Assembly (NCBI GenBank): GCA_050012135.1
Contig: JBEKHT010000004.1
Coordinates: forward strand, 1-64,000
Length of the DNA: 64,000 bases
Origin: JBEKHT01 sp050012135
Lineage (GTDB): Bacteria; Chloroflexota; Anaerolineae; Anaerolineales; RBG-16-64-43
Direction: 5' to 3'
Shown here: positions 26,433 through 34,896 of the stretch, in pieces
Layout: the number at the start of each line of letters is the position of its first letter
Position numbering within the stretch: position 1 is the stretch's first letter
Program-made: the position numbers and the translations under genes
The notes under the pieces: model-generated
What the model was told of the DNA's origin: nothing
The model's database searches: none
The model's input: the letters and a program-made list of their open reading frames with translations, nothing else

Positions 26433-28942
26433 CAGGATATGTCTCCTTGTCCGGGTTTCCAGAGCCCGGCGAGGCGTTCGGCCATCAAACGGTGCTCCGG
26501 CCGCCTCAGCTCGGGATCCTCCCGGAAGACTCGTTGTGCCGCGGATCGAGCCAACTCAACTAGGTGCAGATCCGTCAACTTGGCCATGCGTAGATCCGCG
26601 AACCCGGATTGCCTGGTGCCGAGGAACTCACCGGGCCCGCGTTGGTCCAGGTCGCGCTCGGCGAGAGCGAACCCGTCGGAGGTTTCTTCCATTGCCTTGA
26701 GGCGCTCATTTTCGGCCGCATCCTCCGATTCGGCCACCAAGAGACAATAGGCCGGATCTGGCCCGCGTCCCACCCGTCCGCGAAATTGATGGAGTTGCGC
26801 AAGCCCAAACCGGTTGGCTCCTTCCACCATGATCACGGAGGCATTAGGGACGTCCACGCCCAGTTCCACCACCGAAGTGCTCACGAGCACGTCCAGCTCA
26901 TGCTGTCGAAACTTTTCCATCACGGTCTCTTTGTCTTCCGCTTTCATCTTTCCATGAAGGAGCCCCAGGTGCCAGCGCGGGAACACATCCTTCTGCAGGC
27001 GTCCGTGTTCTTCTACGGCGGCCGTTGCCTCCACGGATTCCGATTCCTCCACCAAGGGGCAAATGACGAAGGCCTGGCGTCCCTGCTCGAGCTGCCTGGC
27101 GATGAACCCGTAGGCGCGTTCCCGTTCGCCTGACAGCATCACGCGCGTCGTCACCGGCTGCCGTCCAGGCGGCTTCTCGTCCAGAAGGGAGAGGTCCAGG
27201 TCCCCATAGATGGTCAGCGCCAGGGTTCGAGGGATCGGGGTTGCCGTCATCACCAGCAAGTGGGGCGTGGCCCCTTTGGATCGCAACGCAGACCGTTGTC
27301 CCACCCCAAAGCGATGCTGCTCGTCCACAACCGCCAAGGCCAGGTTCGCGAATTTCACCCCCGGCTCAAGCAGCGCATGGGTCCCGATCAGGACGCGGAG
27401 GCTCCCCGACCCGAGCGCCTCGCGGATGCGCACCTTTTCCCCCTCGGGAGTGGACCCGAGCAGCAGTTGAACCTCCTGGGGCGAATACGGCCGGGGCCGA
27501 GGCGGCTCCGATTCGATCTCGCTTGAACAGAGAAGGGAGAGAAAGGTCTGGTAGTGCTGCTCGGCCAAGATGCTGGTGGGAGCCAGTACCGCCACTTGGC
27601 CGCCCCCTGAAGCGACCAGGTGGGCCGCCGCCACGGCGATCACGGTCTTTCCGGATCCGACATCGCCCTGCAGCAGGCGATTCATGGGTCGGCCCGAACT
27701 CAAGTCCTGCTGGATTTCCTGCAGGGTGCGTTCCTGGGCGCGGGTCAGTGGGTAACCCAGCGATCCCTTCCAGGCATCGAATCCTTCGGGTGGAGGGAAC
27801 CGTGCCGAGCTGGCCGATTCCCAGTCACGTTTCTGTTGCAGGACTCCCAGCTGGAGATAAAAGAGCTCGTCGAAGGCCAGTCTCGCTTGAGCCGAGCGCA
27901 AGGCGTCCCAGTTCGAGGGGAAGTGGGCTTGCTGGACCGCCTCGCTCAGCGGCATCCATTCCCCCTCCCGCCGAACGGGCTCGGGCAAGGGGTCCGGCAG
28001 CCGATTGGCCCAGAAACGGACCGTGCTCTGCATCACGTTGCGGAACCACTTCTGGTGGATGCCGGAGGTCAAACCGTAGACCGGAACGATGCCCCGGGTA
28101 TGCACCTGCTGGCGGTCGAGGGGCTCCCACTCCGGGGAGGTCATGGTCAATCGGCCCAGGTACTGGTCAACCCGACCGGAGAGGGCCAACATGTCCCCGG
28201 GCTTCAGGCGCTGGGCCAACCAGGGCTGGTTGAACCAAGTCACACGCAGCGATCCACTCCCATCGCTCACGACGGCCTCGACCAGGCTGCCCTGACCCGC
28301 ATGGATCTTGCGCGATTCGATTTTCTCAAGAAGGCCGATGACGGTAACCACCTCGCCGTACCAAAGACGCTGGATCGGCTTGAGACTGGAGTAGTCATCG
28401 AACCTGCGTGGGAAGTCCCAAAGCAGATCTCCCAAGGTGCGCAGGCCAATGCGCTCCAGCTTCCTGGCTGTCGCCGGACCGATCCCTTGAATGACGGTCA
28501 GCGGAGACTGGAGCGCCTTCAGGTCGGCCTCCGCCGTCGGGCGGGATTGAGAATCGGGAGGGGCAGGAAGCGCCGCGTCCGCGCGATCCGGTCTGGGGAC
28601 GGATTGGCCAGAGGTATCGGAAGATTCCTCTCCTTTGGAAACAGGAGGCGTCGAGGAGGGTCTTTGCGATACGGGTGGAATGGCGGTCAGGCCCAGCCGG
28701 TGGCGGATCCCGCCCAGCACTTCGGCCCGGGACTCGGGGGTGAGGCGATCATAATCTTGGAGGCGGCTGATGACGAGTTGAATCAGTTCCTGAGGCAGGC
28801 CGCTTTCTGTGGCCTCTTTCGTCCAGGTGTCGAGGATCTTGTCCAATCCGCCCAGGACGGCGCGATTGTCGAAACTGCGTTCGGCCTCGAGCTTCAGGAA
28901 CTTGTCAATCTTGTCCAGAGCAGGATTCATCGTGGAGGTCAT
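26432..28942 (-). CDS. recG: ATP-dependent DNA helicase RecG
   Basis: Remodels stalled replication forks and branch-migrates Holliday junctions. The wedge (OB) domain shows FPRRFDDYSSLKPIQRLWYG, and the motor shows GDVGSGKTVIAVAAAHLVA, DEQHRFGVGQR, MTATPIPRTLALTIYGDLDL and FRGRVGRG. An N-terminal extension of about 170 residues before the wedge is longer than in E. coli RecG and includes a helix-hairpin-helix-like piece (QGIGPATARKLERIGLRTLG). I take ATG 28942 (836 residues); ATG 28930 is equally possible. The frame upstream overlaps degV and is not conserved. Confidence 0.96.
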   Translation of the reverse strand: MTSTMNPALDKIDKFLKLEAERSFDNRAVLGGLDKILDTWTKEATESGLPQELIQLVISRLQDYDRLTPESRAEVLGGIRHRLGLTAIPPVSQRPSSTPPVSKGEESSDTSGQSVPRPDRADAALPAPPDSQSRPTAEADLKALQSPLTVIQGIGPATARKLERIGLRTLGDLLWDFPRRFDDYSSLKPIQRLWYGEVVTVIGLLEKIESRKIHAGQGSLVEAVVSDGSGSLRVTWFNQPWLAQRLKPGDMLALSGRVDQYLGRLTMTSPEWEPLDRQQVHTRGIVPVYGLTSGIHQKWFRNVMQSTVRFWANRLPDPLPEPVRREGEWMPLSEAVQQAHFPSNWDALRSAQARLAFDELFYLQLGVLQQKRDWESASSARFPPPEGFDAWKGSLGYPLTRAQERTLQEIQQDLSSGRPMNRLLQGDVGSGKTVIAVAAAHLVASGGGQVAVLAPTSILAEQHYQTFLSLLCSSEIESEPPRPRPYSPQEVQLLLGSTPEGEKVRIREALGSGSLRVLIGTHALLEPGVKFANLALAVVDEQHRFGVGQRSALRSKGATPHLLVMTATPIPRTLALTIYGDLDLSLLDEKPPGRQPVTTRVMLSGERERAYGFIARQLEQGRQAFVICPLVEESESVEATAAVEEHGRLQKDVFPRWHLGLLHGKMKAEDKETVMEKFRQHELDVLVSTSVVELGVDVPNASVIMVEGANRFGLAQLHQFRGRVGRGPDPAYCLLVAESEDAAENERLKAMEETSDGFALAERDLDQRGPGEFLGTRQSGFADLRMAKLTDLHLVELARSAAQRVFREDPELRRPEHRLMAERLAGLWKPGQGDIS

Positions 28943-28977
28943 CCCCGGTCTGGGCGGCAGCGTCGCGCCCTCTGGGC

Positions 28978-29835
28978 TCAATCCGGCGAGGACAAGGCGG
29001 CCAGCCCCAGGGCGCCCGGACCCGCATGCACACCAATCAGCGGCGTGGCTTCGACTACCCAGGGGGGCTGGGCGCCTCCGGCCGGCCAAAGTCCGGGAAG
29101 AGCCCGCAATTGAGCCAGGAGTTCATGAGCTTCGGATTCTGCCTTCACGTGCAGCACGGCCAGTTGCTCGAGGGGCCCCCAGGAGGCGGCCTGAGTCATT
29201 AACCCCGAGATGGCCTTGGAGCGCGTACGAAACTGGCCCATACGCTCCACGGCGCCTCCCACCAATGTCACCAGAAGCCGGATTTGCAGAATGGTGCCGA
29301 GTTCCGCCTGAAGCCAGGATATCCTCCCGCTCCGGCGCAAGTTCTCCAGCTGATCAATCAGGGCAATGAAGCGGACACGTTCCTTCAGATCGCGAAGAAG
29401 TCCCAGCAACTGGCTCCCGGAAGCGCCCTTTAGAGCCGCCTCCGCAACGGCCATGACCTGAAAACCCAAAGCCAGCGAGACCTGACCGCTGTCGATCACA
29501 TGGACGCGATCTTGAAAGCGCTCCGCGGCCACCCGCGCCGCATTGCAGATCCCGCTCAGCTGGGAGCTGATATGAATGGAGAGGACCTCAGCCGCACCCT
29601 TCCTGAGCAGCTTGGCATAGGCCGCTTCGAAAGTCCCGCTGGACGGCGCCGCTGTGGTCGGAAGGGGGGAGATCGTGGCCAGTCTCCCATACATTTCCGA
29701 GCGGATAAGATCGATCCCATCTCGAAGCCCGCGTCCTCCAATCACCAGGATGGCCGGGACCACTTCCACGCCAAGACGGTCGGCCTCTGCCTTGGGGATG
29801 TCGCAGGTGCTGTCCGTCACCACGCCAACCGTCAT
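28978..29835 (-). CDS. DegV/FakB-family fatty-acid-binding protein, copy 1
   Basis: DegV proteins bind one fatty acid and present it to the FakA kinase. The N-terminal signature VVTDSTCDIP is intact. SISPLPTT-type ligand loop residues (ISPLPTTAAPSSGTFEAAY), SIHISSQLSGICNAA and IDSGQVSLALGFQV are also present. The ATG at 29835 follows AAGGGA by six bases; two nearby upstream starts are possible. It is the second of two adjacent DegV genes in the fakA operon and differs clearly in sequence, so it may prefer a different acyl chain (inference). Confidence 0.92.
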   Translation of the reverse strand: MTVGVVTDSTCDIPKAEADRLGVEVVPAILVIGGRGLRDGIDLIRSEMYGRLATISPLPTTAAPSSGTFEAAYAKLLRKGAAEVLSIHISSQLSGICNAARVAAERFQDRVHVIDSGQVSLALGFQVMAVAEAALKGASGSQLLGLLRDLKERVRFIALIDQLENLRRSGRISWLQAELGTILQIRLLVTLVGGAVERMGQFRTRSKAISGLMTQAASWGPLEQLAVLHVKAESEAHELLAQLRALPGLWPAGGAQPPWVVEATPLIGVHAGPGALGLAALSSPD

Positions 29836-29865
29836 CGCCATTCCCTTCGATTCAGGAGGCAATTC

Positions 29866-30738
29866 CTAGAATCCGCTCTGCTGCCGCGCGGGAGAGTCGA
29901 AGGCAATCACTCCGATAGCCCGTGGGCCAAGCAGGGCCGCCACCGAGGCCCCCAGCTCGGCCACCTGGGCAGGGCAGGTTGGGAAGAGGTCATGAATCCG
30001 TTCGATCAGCTGCTGCCCATCCTGTTGGGCCTCCTCCAGTCCACACAGGATCACGAGGTTGCGCAGGTTGGAAAACTCACTCACAAACTCAACCAGCTTC
30101 TCGATCGCCTGCTCGCGCGTGCGTGCCTTCTCGAGCGGGACGAAGCTTCCGTCCTCCAAGGAAAGAAACGGCTTGACGCCCAGCATCTCTCCCAAGAGGA
30201 CTTGGGCCCGACTCAGATGCCCGGTTCGGTGCAGGTAGGCCAAGTCCTCGACCAGGAACACCGCGTACAGGCGGGGGACCAGGTAGCGAACCTGTCTGAC
30301 GATGTCTTCGAGCGTGGCGCCTTGCTCTGCCAATCGTACGGCTTCCTCGATGAGCACCCCCAGGCCCGCGGAAGTGGTCTGGGAGTCGATAACCGCAATG
30401 TTGGCTCGCCCCAGCAACTCCTCACTCGCCGCGCGCGCGTTTCGCAAAGTGCGGCTCAGCTTGCCCGACACGTGAATGCAGACAATGTCCTTGGTGCAGT
30501 GGGTCAGACCCTCCAGGACGGCGGCAAATGCCTCGACGCTGGGGGAGGCCAAGACCGGAAGAGTTCCTTGCTGACGGCTCAAATCGTAGAGAGCTTGCGA
30601 GTTGATTTCCGACCCGTCGAGGTAGGATCTTGTCCCCAGATGAATCGTGAGCGGCATCACCGCCACGTTGTGTTTGGAGAAGAATTCGGGATCAGGGAGC
30701 CAAGCCGAACTATCCGTCACGATACGTGCTCTGGGCAT
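29866..30738 (-). CDS. DegV/FakB-family fatty-acid-binding protein, copy 2
   Basis: 290 residues. Family elements are RIVTDSSAWLPD, LPVLASPSVEAFAAVLEGL, CIHVSGKLSRTLRNARAA and VIDSQTTSAGLGVLIEEA. It lies 48 bases after fakA and 30 before the other degV. In Staphylococcus one FakA works with two FakB proteins of different chain preference; this operon has the same make-up, which suggests a complete exogenous fatty-acid phosphorylation system. Confidence 0.92.
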   Translation of the reverse strand: MPRARIVTDSSAWLPDPEFFSKHNVAVMPLTIHLGTRSYLDGSEINSQALYDLSRQQGTLPVLASPSVEAFAAVLEGLTHCTKDIVCIHVSGKLSRTLRNARAASEELLGRANIAVIDSQTTSAGLGVLIEEAVRLAEQGATLEDIVRQVRYLVPRLYAVFLVEDLAYLHRTGHLSRAQVLLGEMLGVKPFLSLEDGSFVPLEKARTREQAIEKLVEFVSEFSNLRNLVILCGLEEAQQDGQQLIERIHDLFPTCPAQVAELGASVAALLGPRAIGVIAFDSPARQQSGF

Positions 30739-30786
30739 GTTCACAGTCACACCTCTATCCATTCGTCCAAGTGGACCCCGCACCGC

Positions 30787-32478
30787 CTATTCGAGGGAGA
30801 GAATAAAGGGATAATGGGGTTGGCCTCCCTCGATCAGTTCGATCTCCTGGGCAGGGAACTTCTTGCGGATCTGCTCCTCGATTTTCTTCGCCTCCGCTGC
30901 GGTCAGCTCGCCTCCCCAGTACAGAGCGATCAATTCACAAGTTTGGGCCCGCCCGTGTACGAGAAGCCGCTCGAGCGTCTCTTGGAGAGTCTCCCCGCTG
31001 ACCGCCAGGTCGCCGTTGAGCAGGCCGATCATCTGCCCTTTCTCTATGTGCAGGCCGTTCAGATCCACATCCCGCGTGGCTACGGTGACCTCCCCGGTTT
31101 GAACGCTGCAGAGGGCTTGGGTCATTGCTCTTGCGACCATCTCCATGCTCCCCTCGGCGGAGAAGGCCAGCATCGCAGCGATGCCTTCGGGCACCGTCCG
31201 CGAGGGCACGATCATCACCCGCTTGACCGTCAAGTCCTTGGCTTGCTGGGCGGCCATCTGCACATTCTCGTTGTTCGGGAGAATGATGATTTGATCGGTC
31301 GGAAGATTCTCGAACGCGCCCAGGATCTCCTGCGTGCTGGGATTCATCGTCTGCCCGCCAGGCACGATGGCCGCGGCCCCGAGCGAGGCAAAGACACGAG
31401 CGAGGCCTTTTCCGGGCGCCACGACCACTGACGCGAGCTGGCCCGGCAAGACGGATGCCAAACGGTAAGCCTTCGCGGACTGCTCTTCGGTCGATTGGAG
31501 CGCCTGTTCCTGCAGATTCTCGATGGAAACCTTGGAGACACTTCCCAGTTTCATGATGTAGTCTACAGGACGATATCGCTTTTCGGTAGGCACGTGGATG
31601 TGCATCCGATAAATGTCCTCGCCTTGCCCCAACTGGATGGAGGTCCCCATCTGCTGAAGTTCGTCGTAGAAGGCGACAATATCCAGTGGGCGGTCCGGGC
31701 GGAAGTCCACCACCACCTCGTAATCCTGGCCGGGCTCGACCCGTTCCTCGGCTTCGCGGATCTGGATGGCCGAAAGAGGCTGAACGGTAGCCGCCGGCTG
31801 ATCCAGCGACTCGCCGCGAATGGCCCGCAGCATCCCCTCGAGAATGAAAAACAGGCCCTTGCCTCCGGAGTCCACAACACCTGCCTCGCGCAGGACGTGC
31901 AGCAATTCGGGAGTCCGCTGGACCGATTGGTCGGCCGCCCCGACCACCTCCTCGAGGATCTGAAGAGGAGTGGCGGCCTTGGAATGCGCCTCATTGGCCG
32001 CCTTGGCAACGTCGCTGGCGACGGTCAGAATGGTCCCCTCCACGGGCCGGACAACCCCTTGGTAGGCCGTATCCCTGGCGGTCGCCAGGGCCAAAGCAAT
32101 GTCGGAGGAATTCATCCTCGGGCGCACATCCAGGCTGCGCGAAAAACCGCGCCAAAGCTGGGACAAAATCACGCCCGAATTCCCGCGGGCCCCCATCAGC
32201 GCCCCTTGAGCCAATGCGTGGGCCACCTTGCCTACATTTCGTTCATCCAGACTTATGATCTCCCGACAGGCGGCCTGCATGGTCAGCACCATGTTCGTGC
32301 CCGTGTCTCCGTCCGGCACGGGGAACACGTTCAGGGCGTTGACCGTTTGCTGGTTTGCGCTCAGCCAGGAAAGTCCTGCGTTGGCAAGGAACTTGAGCAG
32401 GATGCCGTCTACCTGCCTCAGATCGAGTCGGGAACGAGCCAAGGGGGGGTCCTGTCGCTCAACCGGGTCGATGCCCAT
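30787..32478 (-). CDS. fakA: DAK2-type fatty-acid kinase FakA (YloV family)
   Basis: Phosphorylates FakB-bound fatty acid to acyl-phosphate. The 563-residue protein has the N-terminal DhaL/DAK2 kinase domain with NVFPVPDGDTGTNM, the metal and phosphate site, and GARGNSGVILSQLWRGF. The middle has VVDSGGKGLFFILEGML. The C-terminal domain includes PNNENVQMAAQQAKDL. The ATG at 32478 overlaps the Asp23 gene by 20 bases. Next come two DegV partners. The asp23(yloU)-yloV-recG order is as in Firmicutes. Confidence 0.95.
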   Translation of the reverse strand: MGIDPVERQDPPLARSRLDLRQVDGILLKFLANAGLSWLSANQQTVNALNVFPVPDGDTGTNMVLTMQAACREIISLDERNVGKVAHALAQGALMGARGNSGVILSQLWRGFSRSLDVRPRMNSSDIALALATARDTAYQGVVRPVEGTILTVASDVAKAANEAHSKAATPLQILEEVVGAADQSVQRTPELLHVLREAGVVDSGGKGLFFILEGMLRAIRGESLDQPAATVQPLSAIQIREAEERVEPGQDYEVVVDFRPDRPLDIVAFYDELQQMGTSIQLGQGEDIYRMHIHVPTEKRYRPVDYIMKLGSVSKVSIENLQEQALQSTEEQSAKAYRLASVLPGQLASVVVAPGKGLARVFASLGAAAIVPGGQTMNPSTQEILGAFENLPTDQIIILPNNENVQMAAQQAKDLTVKRVMIVPSRTVPEGIAAMLAFSAEGSMEMVARAMTQALCSVQTGEVTVATRDVDLNGLHIEKGQMIGLLNGDLAVSGETLQETLERLLVHGRAQTCELIALYWGGELTAAEAKKIEEQIRKKFPAQEIELIEGGQPHYPFILSLE

Positions 32479-32875
32479 GGGGAAAGCCTGCTGGGTCCCG
32501 AGAGGTTTCAGCCCATGAATCTGGGTTGCTCACTCGCAGGTCTTGAACATGGATATTCACCTCCCGAACGGGGAGCCCCAAGGTGCGCTCAATCTGGTAG
32601 TGAACGGAGTCGGCCATGCTGCGGGCCACGGCGGCGATGCGCGTGCCGTACTCCAGAATGACGTACAGATCAATGGAGATCTCGTCTCCGCCATAGCGTA
32701 TCTCCACACCCTGGCGAGGATCCCGGGCAGGAGGGTGCATGAAGCTTTCAAAGCAGCCTCGCGCGGCCATCCCCACCACACCATAGGATTGCAGAGCGGC
32801 CTGGCTGGCCAGCGTCGCGATGGCCCGTCGGGAGACACGGATGTTGCCGAGTGGAGCGTTTTCGCCCGTCGTCAT
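32459..32875 (-). CDS. Asp23/Gls24 (YloU) family protein
   Basis: A small alkaline-shock-type protein (138 residues from ATG 32875; a GTG at 32881 is an alternative). Family features are IRVSRRAIATLASQAALQSYGVVGMA and VILEYGTRIAAVARSMADSV, then VREVNIHVQDLRV. Its biochemical role is not settled. In Firmicutes YloU is always next to FakA and divergent from rpmB, exactly as here. Confidence 0.92.
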   Translation of the reverse strand: MTTGENAPLGNIRVSRRAIATLASQAALQSYGVVGMAARGCFESFMHPPARDPRQGVEIRYGGDEISIDLYVILEYGTRIAAVARSMADSVHYQIERTLGLPVREVNIHVQDLRVSNPDSWAETSRDPAGFPHGHRPG

Positions 32876-32910
32876 GCCCACCTCAGCCCAATCCCTGGTT
32901 GATGAGGATC

Positions 32911-32939
32911 TTGCTCCAATCCGCCCGCTGTGGTAAGAT
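32911..32939 (+). promoter_or_regulatory. Promoter of rpmB
   Basis: -35 TTGCTC (32911-32916), a 17-base spacer, -10 TAAGAT (32934-32939); 44 bases from the start codon. Confidence 0.55.
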
Positions 32940-32983
32940 CGCCGAGATCAGGCCAAATAAGACAGAAATGGAAGGTTATGGCT

Positions 32984-33166
32984 ATGGCCAAGTGTGAGAA
33001 CTGCGGGAAGACTCTGACGTTCGGCCACAATCGGAGCTTCTCGAACCGCGCAACCCGCCGGGCTTTTCGGCCGAACTTACAAAAGGTAGCGATTTGGCAA
33101 GGAAAGCGTAAGCTGCAGAAAACCCTTTGCGCGAGATGCCTGCGCACGTTGGTCAAGACGGCCTGA
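32984..33166 (+). CDS. rpmB: 50S ribosomal protein L28
   Basis: A 60-residue basic protein with CENCGK and CARC pairs, so of the zinc-binding type, and GHNRSFSNRATRRAFRPNLQ, the L28 core. The second of two close ATGs (32984) is 8 bases after GGAAGG and matches usual L28 starts. It is monocistronic, with its own promoter and terminator. Confidence 0.97.
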   Translation: MAKCENCGKTLTFGHNRSFSNRATRRAFRPNLQKVAIWQGKRKLQKTLCARCLRTLVKTA

Positions 33167-33186
33167 AAGAAGGGGGCTTCTGCTGT

Positions 33187-33215
33187 GTCGGTGGTTGCGA
33201 AACCACCGACTTTTT
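33187..33215 (+). terminator. Rho-independent terminator of rpmB
   Basis: A perfect 10-base stem, GTCGGTGGTT / AACCACCGAC, with a GCGA tetraloop, followed by five T residues. Confidence 0.92.
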
Positions 33216-33375
33216 CTTGTCGGCTTGGCATTCTCCTCGCAACCTCAACACTCGCGTAATCATACCTGCCCGCGAAGAAAAAGACAATAGCAGGCCAACT
33301 CATGCCTGGAGAAACTGAGTCTGGGGGCTGGCGGGAGAGGTTCAAGAGGCCCCAGAACTGCGAGCCAGACCCCGC

Positions 33376-34887
33376 ATGAGCCGAGTGACGCCTGGGCGAG
33401 CAAGATTGGTTCTTGTGCTCTTGGCAGGAGCTGGAGCTATCCTGGCCTGCTCGCGCGCGGGCGTGGCTTTGCCCGCCGGGACCCTCCCCACGACGACCAG
33501 CGGCCTGGGCACCGCTGGGCCAACGCCCTTTCTGCCTCTGCCTCGCTCCCGCGGGACTCCTACGCCCGACGCCACCCGGCCTTACACAGAGCCGACCAAG
33601 GCCCCCAGCGTCTACACCGTCCAGCCGGGAGACACCCTCGGCTCCATTGCGCAGAAGTTCGGGGTGAGCCTGGAAGGTCTGGAGGCTCTCAACCCTCTGC
33701 CGGATCCCAGCCAGCTCGCTGTCGGGGAGCAAATTCAAATCCCGGTGCCCGAATCGGAAACCCCGGGCCCAAGCTTCAAGATCATTCCTGATTCGGAGGA
33801 AGTGTACGGACCCTCGACCCTTGGATTTGACGTGCCTGCATTCGTTCAATCCAAGGGGGGCTACCTGGCCTCCTATCGGGAGGTTGTGGATGGCCGCGAT
33901 CAGTCCGGAGCGGAGATCGTCCTTCTGGTGGCCCAAGAGTATTCGGTCAACCCGCGCTTGCTGCTCTCGATCCTCGAGTACCAGAGCCGGTGGGTGACCG
34001 GCGCTGATCCAGGGGCCTTCCGGCGGGACTACCCGATTGTTTACCTGCAGGGCCGAAGTGGCCTCTATCTTCAGCTCACCTGGGCTGCCAACGAGCTTAA
34101 TCGCGGCTATTACATCTGGCGGGCGGGCGGCACGGACTACTGGGATCTCGCCGATGGCCAAGTCGTTCGGGTCGGCCCCGGAATCAATGCGGGAACGGCG
34201 GCGGTCCAGCATTTCTTCGGTCTCATTTCCTCCAGGGCGGACTGGGAAGCCGCCATATCGCCCACCGGCCTATTCGCCACCTATGAGGATCTCTTTGGCT
34301 ACCCCTTCGATTGGGCCCTTGACCCTCTGGTCCCAGCCAATTTGCAGCAGCCCGTCCTTCACCTGCCGTTTCAACGGGGTGTAACATGGTACTTCACGGG
34401 GGGACCCCACGCGGCTTGGGACGAGGGGTCGGCCTGGGGGGCGTTGGACTTCGCACCTTCGGACAACGCCCTGGGATGCACCCCCTCCGCCTCCTGGGAG
34501 GTGGCCGCGGCTCCTGGAGTGATTGTTCGAAGTGGCGGGGGCGAGGTGATCCTCGACCTGGATGGCGACGGTTACGAGCAGACCGGGTGGGTCCTGCTCT
34601 ACATGCACGTTGCCACGCAAGACCGGATCGCCGCCGGAACCCGAGTCAAGACGGGTGATTTGATCGGGCATCCCTCTTGCGAGGGTGGAGTCTCGACCGG
34701 GACGCATCTGCATTTCGCCCGGAAGTTCAACGGCGAGTGGATCTCGGCCGACGGCCCCATCCCTTTCAACCTGGACGGGTGGGTTTCGAGTGGGACAGGT
34801 CAGGAGTACGACGGCGACTTTTCTCGGGCCGGCACAACCCTGGAAGCATGCGAGTGCCGAGGCCAGGACAATGCCATTACTCCCTAG
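33376..34887 (+). CDS. LysM / lysozyme-like / M23 metallopeptidase lipoprotein, paralog 1
   Basis: A predicted lipoprotein of 503 residues: basic N-terminus, hydrophobic core and lipobox ending at Cys25 (AILACS). After a Thr/Pro linker a LysM domain (YTVQPGDTLGSIAQKFGV, about 79-125) should bind peptidoglycan. Next comes a helical region where NPRLLLSILEYQSRW resembles a lytic-transglycosylase helix, with Gln where the catalytic Glu would be. The C-terminal half is an M23-like peptidase: GGPHAAWDEGSAWGALDFA, LLYMHV and GTHLHFARK supply all expected zinc and catalytic residues. Inside it lies an EF-hand-like loop LDLDGDGYEQTGW. Cys residues (GCTPS, HPSCEGG, CEC) may form disulfides. First of three tandem paralogs. 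Role in cell-wall cleavage is inferred. Confidence 0.85.
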   Translation: MSRVTPGRARLVLVLLAGAGAILACSRAGVALPAGTLPTTTSGLGTAGPTPFLPLPRSRGTPTPDATRPYTEPTKAPSVYTVQPGDTLGSIAQKFGVSLEGLEALNPLPDPSQLAVGEQIQIPVPESETPGPSFKIIPDSEEVYGPSTLGFDVPAFVQSKGGYLASYREVVDGRDQSGAEIVLLVAQEYSVNPRLLLSILEYQSRWVTGADPGAFRRDYPIVYLQGRSGLYLQLTWAANELNRGYYIWRAGGTDYWDLADGQVVRVGPGINAGTAAVQHFFGLISSRADWEAAISPTGLFATYEDLFGYPFDWALDPLVPANLQQPVLHLPFQRGVTWYFTGGPHAAWDEGSAWGALDFAPSDNALGCTPSASWEVAAAPGVIVRSGGGEVILDLDGDGYEQTGWVLLYMHVATQDRIAAGTRVKTGDLIGHPSCEGGVSTGTHLHFARKFNGEWISADGPIPFNLDGWVSSGTGQEYDGDFSRAGTTLEACECRGQDNAITP

Positions 34888-34896
34888 GAGGAGCTC

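Noticed and set aside
29500..31431. A 643-codon plus-strand frame opposite degV and fakA
   Set aside because: Antisense shadow of two conserved genes with intact motifs.
32872..34212. A 446-codon minus-strand frame over rpmB and the first lipoprotein
   Set aside because: It crosses the rpmB terminator and is antisense to two supported genes.
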